Shown one piece after another: positions 36,955-47,074 of a stretch of 64,000 nt of DNA (positions within the stretch are counted from its first letter, which is position 1; every line of letters begins with the position of its first letter). The stretch is from Fasciolopsis buskii (taxonomy: Eukaryota > Platyhelminthes > Trematoda > Plagiorchiida > Fasciolidae), in the NCBI GenBank assembly GCA_008360955.1, contig LUCM01008135.1, forward strand, positions 93,688 through 157,687, read 5' to 3'. The position numbers and the translations under genes were made by a program. The notes below the pieces were generated by a model, which was not told the DNA's origin, ran no database searches, and saw only the letters and a list, made by a program, of their open reading frames with translations.

Positions 36955-38320
36955 AAGGGCCCCTTCAATTATGGTCGTGAAGACGGCAAATGGTGCCGTC
37001 GGCATCTGGAGCGATTTCCCCAAATGGTTTGAATAAAGCCATTCACGTTCACCAGCTCCCATTGCCAGCCCCAGAAGATCATCTGGTCAAACTTAATGAG
37101 CGACGAGCCTTTTACAATCTCAGCTTTTCATATGCCCATCTGCAAGTAGAAATGGAAGAACGGTACAAGATCTATTATCGATCAATACTCACCGAAGCCT
37201 GTAGTAGATTTCTGTTCTGATTTAAGTGTGCACGTTACAGATTATGAGTAGAATGGTCATTGGTCTGTCCTATGCCACGGTCTACATGAACGATATCATT
37301 GTTGGTAACATTTCAGTATACAAACATGGCGCACATTTGGAAGAAGTCCTCGATCGTATTCAATCCTGCAGTGGCCACCTTCAAATGGAGAAGAGCGCAA
37401 TTCTTTTGCCGCGCATACGCTTTCTGGGCACTGTGATGAAAAAGAATGGTCGAAGGCGACATCCAAATAAAATGACAGTGCTTCAAAATTTCCTCGCTTC
37501 TTCTAACGGAGCGACACTTCGGTCCTTCTTAGGTAATGATTAGCTACCGTAATAACTTAGGTGATTTGTAGTAGTCCCACCACATCACAGTATATTCGGG
37601 GAGATTTCTAGGAGGCTGGATTATTCAGACAAAATAATGACGGGAAAGGGATAAGTGGTATTCCATACATAACCGAAGGAAGGGTGAACGTGTTGTTCCA
37701 ATATTTTCCCGATGTGCTTAAGACACGGCATTTTGCCAACTTAGTAATAATTTTGTATCAAATATGCAGTCATTAAGTGTTCCATTGAACGCTCTTCTTA
37801 AACAGAATGTCAACTGATTCCGATCACCAAAATGTTAAGATGCACTCCAGACTATCAAAACGTCTTTTTGACTGTGGATTGGAACATTACAATTCTCAGT
37901 TCTCATTGTTTCCATCGACGCCCGTGACAGTGGGATAGGTGCAGTTTTGCTACATAAATCTCCCGATGGTAATCAGAAAGCGGTAAGTCCGAAGTCCTCT
38001 GTACATTAGACAAATTTGAAGCGAATTAAAGCCAGATAGAAAAATAAAGATTGGCGTTAAAATTTGCTGCTAAAGAAGGGATCATAAAATGTTGCGTAGA
38101 TGCCAATTCACACTGTGCAATAACCTCAGGCCGTTGTTTGCTATTTTTGTCCAAGAAAGGCGTAGCTATTCATACGGCAAACTGACTAAAACGTTAGGGT
38201 ACTACCCTAATTGGTTACGATTTTGTCATACAAAACATACGCATCGAAGGCTTCGGACACGCTATTTTGTTATCCCGCCTGATTGCGCACAATGGACAAA
38301 GTCAGCCAGAGGCTGACGTG
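36955..38320 (+). pseudogene. Ty3/Gypsy pol relic 1: RT and RNase H
   Basis: The first frame reads APSIMVVKTANGAVGIW (RT fingers). After a frameshift come GLNKAIHVHQLPLPAPED and a palm segment SFSYAHLQVEMEE. A stop and another shift follow, then the frame at 37226-37543 with VYMNDIIVG, HLEEVLDRIQ, and an LGT block ending LRSFLG. The YxDD box at 37283-37294 reads YMND, so the first catalytic Asp is Asn. RNase H follows at about 37890-38320, with the block DARDSGIGAVLLHKSPDG, then SQIEK, KFAAKEG and a corrupted DHKPL block. Order and motifs are diagnostic of Gypsy pol. At least four frame disruptions make it dead. No integrase or LTR could be identified. Confidence 0.8.
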
Positions 38321-38599
38321 ATAACTTAAGCAATCAATGTAGGTACCTGGACCAGTCAGGCGTTTCACGACTCTGTACTTACCAGTTACGTTCAGCTCCA
38401 TTAGCAAGGCGACCCAAAACGATCCCACTAAGCAGCAGGCCACGTCCTACTCGCGCAATGGCTAATTATTGAGTTTACATCAGGTAGTTCTACCAATCGA
38501 AGAAAACACTGACAATTGTAAGTGACAGTCTGTTGCTATCCAATTGCGTAACAACTCAAAAATACCTTAGAAACAAGTTTCTAATCAACTGCACACAAA
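38321..38599. other. Unassigned sequence between two relics
   Basis: Probably decayed downstream pol or element junction sequence. Nothing recognised. Confidence 0.4.
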
Positions 38600-38940
38600 T
38601 CATCCAGGAATGGCACGAATAAAAGTCGTTGCTTGTTCTTGTGTGTATTGGCCAAATATAGACTCAAACACGGTTGGCCTTGTGTGCAGATACGCACTAG
38701 CGGCCAAAGCGCCGGTGAAATGTGTGCTCTGCATCTGGCTTGCATCTTCCTGGCCCTGGGTTTGTATCCACTGAGCGTGTCTGTAATCGATAAAGCGATT
38801 CCCGGCGCCGCTGTTGCTCGTACCCACCAGTTCTCAGTCGTAATTGTAGTTCCTGAGCCTCTGTGCATGCGGGTATCAAGAAAAGTGATAAAATAAGCGA
38901 AGACTGTGCATTTTCGTGGCCATCCACCGTCATATTCGCC
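38600..38940 (-). pseudogene. Non-LTR ORF start with 2A-like NPGP motif
   Basis: A 78-codon minus-strand frame (38933-38697) contains SLYRLQTRSVDTNPGPGRCK, with DTNPGP at 38751-38768. The run -D-x-N-P-G-P matches the C-terminal half of the 2A-like ribosome-skipping motif (consensus D-V/I-E-x-N-P-G-P) found near the start of some CR1-like and related non-LTR retrotransposon proteins. The Glu of the consensus is absent, because the residues before NPGP are V-D-T. Overlapping frames after the motif suggest frameshifts. No RT was found to the left, so this would be an isolated 5' fragment, inserted opposite to the Gypsy relics on both sides. Confidence 0.4.
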
Positions 38941-39479
38941 AGTAAACAATTTGCAGTTTACTCCTAACCGAGTCGATTGAAGAAGGATTAAAAGAGGTTA
39001 ATCCGCGTCCAAATTTACGGAGGCGGCAATTACCACTTCCTATGGCAAACAACATCCCCTAGACCAAGAAACACATGGACGAGGCAACCCCTGTTGTCGG
39101 TTTGATCGGCCGGGACAATTAATAAGTCTCTAACATTACTCTATTGAAATCACCAACAATGTCCGCTGGACGCATGCATTAGGATAATTCCTTGTAGGAT
39201 TCAGGGAAGGGGCATACACAACCTCGACGAATAACGATACGTAATTTGGTTCACTGCTGCAGACCGTTAGATAAATCTGGCTCAAAACTACAAGCAAGCG
39301 GAGTCGACTAATTCTAAACAAAACCATATTGGGAAGGTGATTATTGTGAGAAATTACTTTTTCGGTTTTTCCCAAGTGTTAAGGAGCGTTCCGGCTATGG
39401 ACAAATTCAATCTGTTTGCCGGAATACTGAAACATACTATCCTTCATAACCTCATCATATTTGTCCTGTGTAACCCTAT
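38941..39479. other. Unassigned sequence
   Basis: May include the 5' region of the NPGP fragment and upstream parts of Gypsy relic 2. No motif recognised. Confidence 0.4.
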
Positions 39480-41060
39480 CAGAAGATATACTTGGCGCTC
39501 ATTTCTAGTTGATGGCAAGGTTAAACACAAATTTATAATTGCTACTGGCACTAAGGGCTCCGTGATTCCACTAACTGTGGCACACCATTCTATTCCAAGG
39601 GTGAAACTTTGAATCACTGACAGTGTTATCAAAAGTGCTACGGGTCAAGCGTTTCTATTTCTAGGTACGTGCGCGATTCCAATGGAAAATCATTCAACTA
39701 TGAATTTCTTGTTATTCTTCCCGGGCCGTCCATAATTGGTCTTGGGTCTGTGGAAGAACTCAACATTTCTGTTTCTATTCTCTCGACTGACTATAAACCT
39801 GCTTCTGATTTGGTTTTGCGTTGTTCCAAAATCACAAGAGAAAGTGCAAATTCCACCGATCAGACTTGAGTTCGATGTGAAGCGTCGTGTCATCCTATGG
39901 CTTGAGAGAGACATTTAGAAAAGATTTGGATTCTTTGGTTTTTAAGGTGCTTTCTAGTCAATCACATCGTCAAAATGGATTATATCTATTGTCACTCCTC
40001 TAAAACGAGATGGTAAAGCTCCAAGAATCCGTGGTGACTTGCAGTTTGAAGCTTCGTCAATAGACATGCACCATAGAAGAGATACACTGTTCCCGTTCAA
40101 TGGTTCAAGGTGTTTTGGATTGCATCCAAAGAATGCTTATTCACAGACCCAAACACATTCTGATTGTCAGGAGTCCTTTTGGTCTACATTCTTATAAATT
40201 TTTACCATTTGGACTGACGGCCCCAACCACAATTCTTCAGTCGGTTATGAATTCAGTTACCGAAGGTTTGATTGATTTTGAGAGTAAGCAAGATGACATA
40301 ATACTTGACGGCTCCAACCGATCAGTTCATGAGGAAAGACGCCTTTCGTCACTGTGACTCTTCTGTGAATTTAACGTTGCTATTAATCAATCTAAGTGTA
40401 TTTTCAGTTCGCATTCCCCTTTAATTCCTTGACTACGCGAATGATAAAGATAGCTCCAAGTCTGGTACTGATTGTTTATCTCTCCTACTAGCCGTATATA
40501 GCACCACAAACTTCAGCGAAATACATGCATTAGTTAGTTCCGCATACGATCACTTATGATTTATTTCAAACATTACCCAAATTATGAAACCCATAATGGA
40601 CCTGTCGTCTTCTGATGTTCTTTGTTGGTCTACTATAATTGAACAGACGCTGCTTTCTATTGTGGACAATTTAAAGAAAAAACATCCCTCCGTTTCGCTT
40701 AACTCCTAAACTACTCAATTCTTATAACGGATGCTTCGCCTTCTGGTACCGGTGTAGTGCCAGAACAGAAGAGCTAGTCAGTTGTTTGTGTTTTACGCCG
40801 GCTAACAACCGCTGAATAGGATTATTCACAGACGTAAGATGAAGATATAGCCATTTATTGGGCGGTTCAACGACTTTGAAGGTACTTACTAGGTTCTAAG
40901 TTCATAATTATTTCTGATCATGAATTACTACGGTTATCTATTGCCCATCAGAATCACTACACAAATCAAATGCGCCATTGGTGCGGCGGTGAATCATCGC
41001 ACTCTCCCTGTACGTCCATGATATACAGCATTGGAGTGCGAAGCAACTTCTATATGTTGA
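39480..41060 (+). pseudogene. Ty3/Gypsy pol relic 2: protease, RT and RNase H
   Basis: Three pol domains follow each other on the plus strand. Protease: VDGKVKHKFIIATGTKGSVI (active site at 39541-39549 reads ATG instead of DTG), then a second half with EFLVILPGPSIIGLGSVEEL. RT: IVTPLKRDGKAPRIRGD, then GLHSYKFLPFGLTAPTTILQ, KQDDIILDG (40286-40297, Tyr of the YxDD box replaced by Lys, both Asp kept) and FNVAINQSKCIF. RNase H: ITDASPSGTGVV, RRLTTAE, YSQT, AIYWAVQRL and FIIISDHELL. Several stops and shifts break it up. The RT sequence differs from relic 1, so it is a different Gypsy lineage. No integrase or LTR was recognised. Confidence 0.82.
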
Positions 41061-41899
41061 TTAGCTATACAGATAAGCCCGATCCTGGGACAGTTGTGAT
41101 TCGGACTGTTTTACTTGTCCAACATCATTTGTGAATCACTTCGATATTTTGTACCCATTTTATTGGAAATAGAAATAATAAACGTTTTCGAAATGTTATC
41201 CAGGAAGAAAGGAACAGGCTGTCACCCTAGATGAAATTCTGCTTAAATACCTGTCTCGTAATCTGCCCATAGCTTCAAGGACTGACTTTTCCTGATTTGG
41301 ATTTCGGTCAATTGGATATTGACAAAATAAAATTCTTGACACACTTTGATTGCTAGTGGCCCGAGATTGAAAGATACTGTGAGGCTCTCGAAAACCGGTG
41401 AAGGGTGTGTACAAAAAAACATATTCTTAGTCTTCGAAATGGATCCCACATGCTGTATGACGTGAAATTTGGGAAAGAATACATGCTGATTACCGCGGTC
41501 CCTATTGAAATAAATACGGGGTTCTGGTTAATATTGACTCGTGTTCGCATCGGCCTAAATTGTACTTCACAATCTCTGCTACTGCTAAATTCACCATTAC
41601 TGCATTACGAAATACTTAGAAGCTGGATCTGTTAAAACAGGCCACGGGATTTGGGCAGGGCTAGCTATGAGTGCGCACGCTGAGACGATCAACAAATTTC
41701 CTCTTTCAGAGCAATGACTGCTTACTTTGTACGATCCCCTAATTCTTACTGTGCATGGTCAACCGTCGACCGAGATTCAGTCAAACAGCTCAGTCTCAGC
41801 TCTCTTAATGCAAACCATACCAACGCTTGCAAGACCAGAAATCGCAGCCTCAGGATCCCCAGAAAGACAGACAAAACCTTATCGAAGGACTAGGTCGAA
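41061..41899. other. Unassigned sequence
   Basis: Follows RNase H of Gypsy relic 2, so integrase would be expected here, but no HHCC or DDE pattern could be read. Confidence 0.4.
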
Positions 41900-42040
41900 A
41901 TGCCAGTCGGGTGATAGAGACGGCTTCTTGAACGCGAATCTTCTGGTCACAATACATGCCGGTGGCTAGGGTACCCAGGTTACGAGTGAAACTTTTGTTG
42001 ATCTAGGCGCATCAGCGTCTGCACATTAACTGTGGTTAGT
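41900..42040 (+). pseudogene. Possible retroelement protease fragment
   Basis: A plus-strand frame reads NLLVTIHAGG, a stop, then GTQVTSETFVDLGASASAH and another stop. The FVDLGASAS stretch resembles the FxDTGAxxS active-site turn of Ty3/Gypsy proteases with Thr replaced by Leu, and is preceded by a hydrophobic strand as in that fold. Nothing clearly protease-like follows. It is a short match and could be chance. Confidence 0.3.
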
Positions 42041-42564
42041 TTAAAGTGGCACGGACTGCAAAAAGTGCATTAGCCAGTTGGAGCAGATTCAGTGAAACTT
42101 GGAAGCTTACTAAAGGAAGGTGCGAATCAGATAGCTCGCGATTTCTCTCGGATATTTTTTACTGGTATGGCCGACCAAAGTTCCCGATGAATGTTGATTT
42201 GAAATATGGTCGAAGGGGACAAAAGCAGATGGCTGGGAAAAAGGGAATTTGCATGCCGTATGAGGCTGCGTCCGCCTGCATATGGGGCATCAACCAGAAA
42301 GGAAACACAAACTTTCAGTATATCTTCTGTTATTGCCGGTCAATTTTTGTATTACTCAGGAATTCAATTCAGAGCAGGGAGGTCTGTTCAAGAGTACACC
42401 ACATCCGAAGCACCAACTTTGCTCCATCTGATTCGCTGACCAGTTGATGGGTTCATAGTCCTCTTCTGTAAAACCTTGTTTGATCAGTGGTACACGACAA
42501 GGTGCGATGGTCTTACCTGGTTGCCAGATCACAATTGCCAGTTCACGGTGCCATCAGTAGCTCA
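42041..42564. other. Unassigned left flank of the LTR element
   Basis: Two overlapping plus-strand frames (42046-42447, 42206-42439) have no recognised motif. This is the pre-insertion flank of the CsRn1-like element. Confidence 0.45.
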
Positions 42565-42973
42565 TGTGACAGAACAGTTGTCAGGCGAAAACCTGAAGAG
42601 GTATCAACCTTTTGGAGAAAAGGATTATTCTCAGGCATCATTCTCTCTAACATCTACTTTGACGCTTGACATTTATTCTGTGACATTTGTTTGGTTGCAT
42701 TTCTTTTATCGCTTGCCAGATCTGAACGTTCCCGCTCGTGCTGCACGTGCCGAGAGCTCTCGCTTTCGAATCGTTCCGACCACTCGGTACCTTTATGCAG
42801 TGGTTTGTAATCTCGAGTGCTACTGTATCTGTGCTACGCCGGCGCCACGATATATACGGTACATCCGACTGTTGGATCAAGTCTCCTTTATTCTGTCAAT
42901 TGAAGGGCTTAATCAATTGCGGTATCGGAGTCAGATAGAAGACACGTTTGGGGTCGCACTTCGAAAGTCTACA
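42565..42973 (+). repeat. 5' LTR of CsRn1-like element
   Basis: From about 42610 to 42966 it matches 50327-50666 almost base for base. There is a 13-14 base indel near 42673 and about five substitutions toward the right end. The right edge is set by the primer-binding site, giving an end in TCTACA. The left edge is set at TGTGACAGAACAG because LTRs usually start with TG, and the 3' copy has a related TGTGGCGG. A start at 42579 is also possible. A TATATA-like string at 42850 could be the core promoter. The 191-codon open frame across it is not a gene. Confidence 0.85.
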
Positions 42974-42974
42974 T

Positions 42975-42987
42975 TGGTGAGCCCGCC
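42975..42987 (+). promoter_or_regulatory. Primer-binding site, tRNA-Trp-like
   Basis: TGGTGAGCCCGCC starts one base after the 5' LTR end. It differs at two of 13 positions from TGGTGACCCCGAC, the tRNA-Trp-complementary site that I recall for CsRn1-type elements. Its position and TGG start are typical of LTR retrotransposon priming sites. Confidence 0.65.
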
Positions 42988-43029
42988 TTCAAAATATGCC
43001 GAACTTATTGAGTCCGTGAATTTCCGGTG

Positions 43030-43960
43030 CTCTTTCCCTGCTGTTGCATGATATACATTTATTTCATATGTTATCGCAAATACTTATATTTGGGGAGTCA
43101 AAGACATTGTACGACACAAATCACATCATTTCACCTGTCACATTTAAATCAGTGGCGTTTATCCCGCATTACCCAGAGGTGTGGTTTACAACTTTACAGT
43201 TACAGGGCACGTAGGATTGCCTATCAGATGTCAATTTATCTAGGTCTTGGAGACCCTTCCCGCCGATGTTAACGCACCGGTAAGGGAACCTCGTACTAAA
43301 CACACCTACGGGGCGGCCATACCGTCGGCTTAAAGAGGCTTTGTTGCAGCACTACCTCTCTTTAAGTAAAGGGCGTTTGCGGCAACTGCTGGATCGGCAC
43401 AGTATAGGCGAAACAAAACCTAGTCGCCATTCGACACACCCCCGTTCCCTTACTGGCTCCGCTGACAAGCGCTCTTATATCGTCCAGGAAATGTGATTAG
43501 AGTTACTTCCAGTCCATCTTCGTCCCACGGTGACGGCTCTGGTCAAAGACTCATCTTTGGACAGGGTGATTCTCGTTGCCGAGACGATTATCGCATGTCG
43601 CTAGTAGGGCTAACCATCTCAAAGCCATGATATCGCACAATTACCCGGGTGTATATGGAGACGAGTCGCCAGAGGTACTCTACTTTTCGACCCGTCCATA
43701 AGACAGAGTACGTGTCCCGACACCTGCTCGTGTCGTACGCAAACCTCGACCTGGACGGGATTCTAGACCAGCCCACGTCCACCGTTCCTCAGCGTCAGTC
43801 GCTCCTAGCGACCCGCAGGCGAAACCGGTCGGCATTTGCTGATATCACCGCCTATTCGAACTCGACGCACATAAATGCCAGCAGCCGAGTTCCTTCGCTG
43901 GGGATGGGGACTCAAAAACCGACGGGCAAATGTGACCATATCCGCCGACGAACGATCCCA
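43030..43960 (+). pseudogene. CsRn1-like Gag, frameshifted
   Basis: Gag reads across several frames. The clear parts are LETLPADVNAPVREP near 43237, then LKEALLQHYLSLSKGRLRQL and LDRHSIGETKPSRH (about 43330-43430), then SLTGSADKRS and LELLPVHLRPTVTALVKDSS up to AETIIACR (about 43600). Near the end, FELDAHKCQQPSSFAGDG fits the CsRn1-type Cys/His region, with a Ser where a second Cys is expected. I count at least three frame changes and several stops. Gag would form the capsid and bind element RNA. The recognisable order and spacing are as in intact CsRn1-like elements, so the clade call is good although the protein is dead. Confidence 0.75.
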
Positions 43961-44190
43961 GGTTAGCCGTCTATTTTACGTACACGACTATCGTAAAAAC
44001 TCTAGGTTTCTGGTTGAAACCGGAGCCCAAGTTTCTGTCTTGCCTATTGGCCACGCTAAGTCACGATTATCACTGCTTCGGCTGCCGGCTGCGAATGGCA
44101 CACCCTGGCCAAAACAGCTACAGGTCAACCTGGGACCACGACGACTGTATCTGTGAACATTCTTACTTGCTGACGTTCCCACTGATTTAC
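43961..44190 (+). pseudogene. Aspartic protease of CsRn1-like pol
   Basis: The frame at 43875-44156 reads RLFYVHDYR, then RFLVETGAQVSVLPIGHAKS and LRLPAANGTPWPKQL. This is the N-terminal half of a Ty3/Gypsy protease. The catalytic triplet at 44016-44024 reads ETG instead of DTG. The C-terminal half (TFLLADVPTD region, about 44157-44260) is in another frame with stops. The enzyme would cut Gag-Pol. It lies directly after Gag as expected. Confidence 0.8.
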
Positions 44191-44339
44191 TGAGGATCGA
44201 TTTTTTGCAGCACTAATAATTAGTCGTTGATGCACATAGGGTAGATTTGATCGATCCCTCGTCGGACATCAGACTTACGGGTTTGGAAGCCTGAACAGAT
44301 GCCCGCCGAATCACTGTTACATTTTGTGGCATTCCGAAT

Positions 44340-44888
44340 GACTTCCAACCATTCTTTATGAAATTCACCTTACTAACTAAAGTACTCAAAATTATAGACC
44401 CGGTGACTGATTATGTGGCGCACCACATCATCACTAGTGGATCACTTTTCACGACTCGACCTCGCCGACTGGCAGCGGACAAACTAACATTCCTTGAAAA
44501 TGAGTTCGACACTTTACTGGCTATTGCTCATCCTTCTCAGAGTTTTTGGACCTCGTCGCTACACAGTTTCAACGAAACATGGCATCAGCTGGCAACCATG
44601 TGGCAACTATCGCGCACTCAACACAGCTACCCATTTTGATAGTTACCCCATATCCCACATACAGGACATCACTTCACGGGACGAATGCGTTTTCTAAAAC
44701 CGATTTAGTACCAGCATACCACTAGATCCCAGTCGCTACTGAAGACGTCGGGAAAACTGCGACCAAGTCACCTATCGGTCTGTTTTGGATTCTACACATG
44801 CCTTTTGGATTGCGCAACACTGCTCAGACATTCAAGGGATTTGTCGATAGTGTCATATGAGACTTGGAATTGGTTCACGTCTATATCG
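44340..44888 (+). pseudogene. CsRn1-like RT, N-terminal half
   Basis: RT fingers and palm in two overlapping frames. Readable parts are ENEFDTLLAIAHPSQSFW, WQPCGNYRALNTATHFDSYP, ISHIQDIT and the corrupted motif-A stretch, then PIGLFWILHMPFGLRNTAQT and VDSVI, ending with LVHVYI at 44888. The text stops exactly before the two aspartates of the YxDD box. The remaining half of RT resumes at 48369, on the far side of the RTE-like insertion. The motif-A Asp is not readable because of shifts near 44690-44720. Confidence 0.8.
44883..44888 (+). repeat. Target-site duplication, left copy (ATATCG)
   Basis: The six bases belong to the Gypsy RT codons just before the catalytic aspartates. The same six bases recur at the right edge of the insertion. 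Confidence 0.75.
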
Positions 44889-45479
44889 CTAAAAAGCAGC
44901 GGCAGTGTCGAGGATGTGGTGGGTTTTGGCCCGGCAAGCGACCTCCCTAAAAAATGCCACAAGAGCCCGCTGGTAGCACTCCGACGTGGCGAATGTTCCG
45001 CCAACCAAATAAGGCAATTTCCCTTCGCTGTGTTCAATTGAGGTTTTCCAGAAAAAAGGCATTAACCGATCAATTGGACATTGGCTAGTTTGGAATGATT
45101 CCACTGCCCTAAAGAAAGCGCTTGGTTGCGCAGTCTCGAGGAGCAACCTCGAATAAAAGGCCTTTTCTGGACTGGGCGAATGAGTAGTACACGAGCCCAC
45201 AAAGCACCCAGCCGTGGATACGACTAGTCTTCGGTTGAACGTCCGTCTCTTCTCTCGATTGCAAAAGCGACCTTCAACTGTACCCAAATATTTGTTCACC
45301 TATTAATTCATGTTATTCTTCCTCATTCCACCTAATTCCTTGAACTATTCGGGGTATTCAGTCGGCAGTGCTGGTAGTATTATCACTGGGATAAGTTGTT
45401 TCTGTCCTCTTACGTTCTCCTTCAGACAGCATCCAACACCCACTGAATCCGATTCCGCCGGCTGATGCACGTTATCGTA
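44889..45479 (+). other. 5' region of the RTE-like element
   Basis: About 590 bases before the first recognisable endonuclease residues. It should hold the 5' UTR and the start of the ORF, but no start codon or frame could be chosen. Frames here on either strand are not supported as genes. Confidence 0.5.
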
Positions 45480-46189
45480 CTCGATACTCCTTGAATGTGC
45501 AAAAACTGCTGCGTGTAGATCAAAAGTTCGTGTACTGGAGACCCCAGTCATCGGTGTGTGTTGTGTCCAAGATACTCGCATTCGAGTCTCCAGCTCTGTT
45601 ATTCGATTGAAATCCACATCCAGTCCTTCCGTGAAGTTTCATCTGCACCTTTCTGGGAAGTATGAGACCCCAATTTCTGGTGTAACTGGCATTGATGCGA
45701 CTCGCAGTGAGACGGCTGAATCCGCATTGCTTGACCGGATCCCAGTCGACAGCCGGCTGTGCACAGTGAGACTTTGCGGTTCGTGCAAATTTACCAGTCG
45801 CATCTCTGATAAATGCCACTTGTTTGGTATCTCAGAGGATGCGCAGACGGAATACAACCCACATGCTGCCAAGGCTACTTTCTATTGAAAGCTACACAAC
45901 CTCTTACGCACAACAAGGTGGAGTGAAATCGCGATTTCAGCAGTGGACATGAATGCTAGAGTAGGTTGGATGTCCTCAAATGAGCAGCATCCAGGAGGCC
46001 CTTTTGATCTCGAGTCCTGTCGTCCCAAAAGCGGAAACGATTGTCGAATTTGTGCTCAGACCATCAATGGTTTCACGTTAGTACTAGCTTCAAACGTTCC
46101 AAACCCCAGTACGATATCTGGCGTCCGTCCTCTTCGAGTCAGCAGTGGACCCATATCGACCACATCGCTATTAGCTACAAATGGCGGGG
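45480..46189 (+). pseudogene. RTE-like endonuclease domain
   Basis: The frame 45556-45888 begins near VCCVQDTRIRVSSSVI, the block that normally reads VCCxSETRI. The catalytic Glu is Asp here. It continues with SVKFHLHLSG, ALLDRIPVDSRLCTVRLCGS and AAKATFY. After a shift, AVDMNARVGWMSSNEQHPGG (45940) gives the GDMNAxVG block with D and N kept. Another frame gives TSFKRSKPQ, then WTHIDHIAISYKWRG just before the gap. These are the successive endonuclease blocks of RTE/BovB-type elements, which nick the target DNA. Two frame changes are visible. Confidence 0.82.
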
Positions 46190-47074
46190 NNNNNNNNNNN
46201 NNNNNNNNNNNNNNNNNNNNNNNNNNNNNNNNNNNNNNNNNNNNNNNNNNNNNNNNNNNNNNNNNNNNNNNNNNNNNNNNNNNNNNNNNNNNNNNNNNNN
46301 NNNNNNNNNNNNNNNNNNNNNNNNNNNNNNNNNNNNNNNNNNNNNNNNNNNNNNNNNNNNNNNNNNNNNNNNNNNNNNNNNNNNNNNNNNNNNNNNNNNN
46401 NNNNNNNNNNNNNNNNNNNNNNNNNNNNNNNNNNNNNNNNNNNNNNNNNNNNNNNNNNNNNNNNNNNNNNNNNNNNNNNNNNNNNNNNNNNNNNNNNNNN
46501 NNNNNNNNNNNNNNNNNNNNNNNNNNNNNNNNNNNNNNNNNNNNNNNNNNNNNNNNNNNNNNNNNNNNNNNNNNNNNNNNNNNNNNNNNNNNNNNNNNNN
46601 NNNNNNNNNNNNNNNNNNNNNNNNNNNNNNNNNNNNNNNNNNNNNNNNNNNNNNNNNNNNNNNNNNNNNNNNNNNNNNNNNNNNNNNNNNNNNNNNNNNN
46701 NNNNNNNNNNNNNNNNNNNNNNNNNNNNNNNNNNNNNNNNNNNNNNNNNNNNNNNNNNNNNNNNNNNNNNNNNNNNNNNNNNNNNNNNNNNNNNNNNNNN
46801 NNNNNNNNNNNNNNNNNNNNNNNNNNNNNNNNNNNNNNNNNNNNNNNNNNNNNNNNNNNNNNNNNNNNNNNNNNNNNNNNNNNNNNNNNNNNNNNNNNNN
46901 NNNNNNNNNNNNNNNNNNNNNNNNNNNNNNNNNNNNNNNNNNNNNNNNNNNNNNNNNNNNNNNNNNNNNNNNNNNNNNNNNNNNNNNNNNNNNNNNNNNN
47001 NNNNNNNNNNNNNNNNNNNNNNNNNNNNNNNNNNNNNNNNNNNNNNNNNNNNNNNNNNNNNNNNNNNNNNNNNN
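46190..47074. other. Assembly gap, 885 unknown bases
   Basis: A run of N. Long open frames computed through it are meaningless. By position it should hold the linker and first RT motifs of the RTE-like element. The region between the IDHIAIS block and the IASKLL block is about 300 codons in related elements as I recall them, so the gap size is plausible. Confidence 0.99.

Noticed and set aside
42476..43051. 191-codon open frame, plus its near-identical counterpart at 50382-50696
   Set aside because: The duplicated protein text is explained by the two LTRs. No known domain, and the frame spans LTR, PBS and leader.
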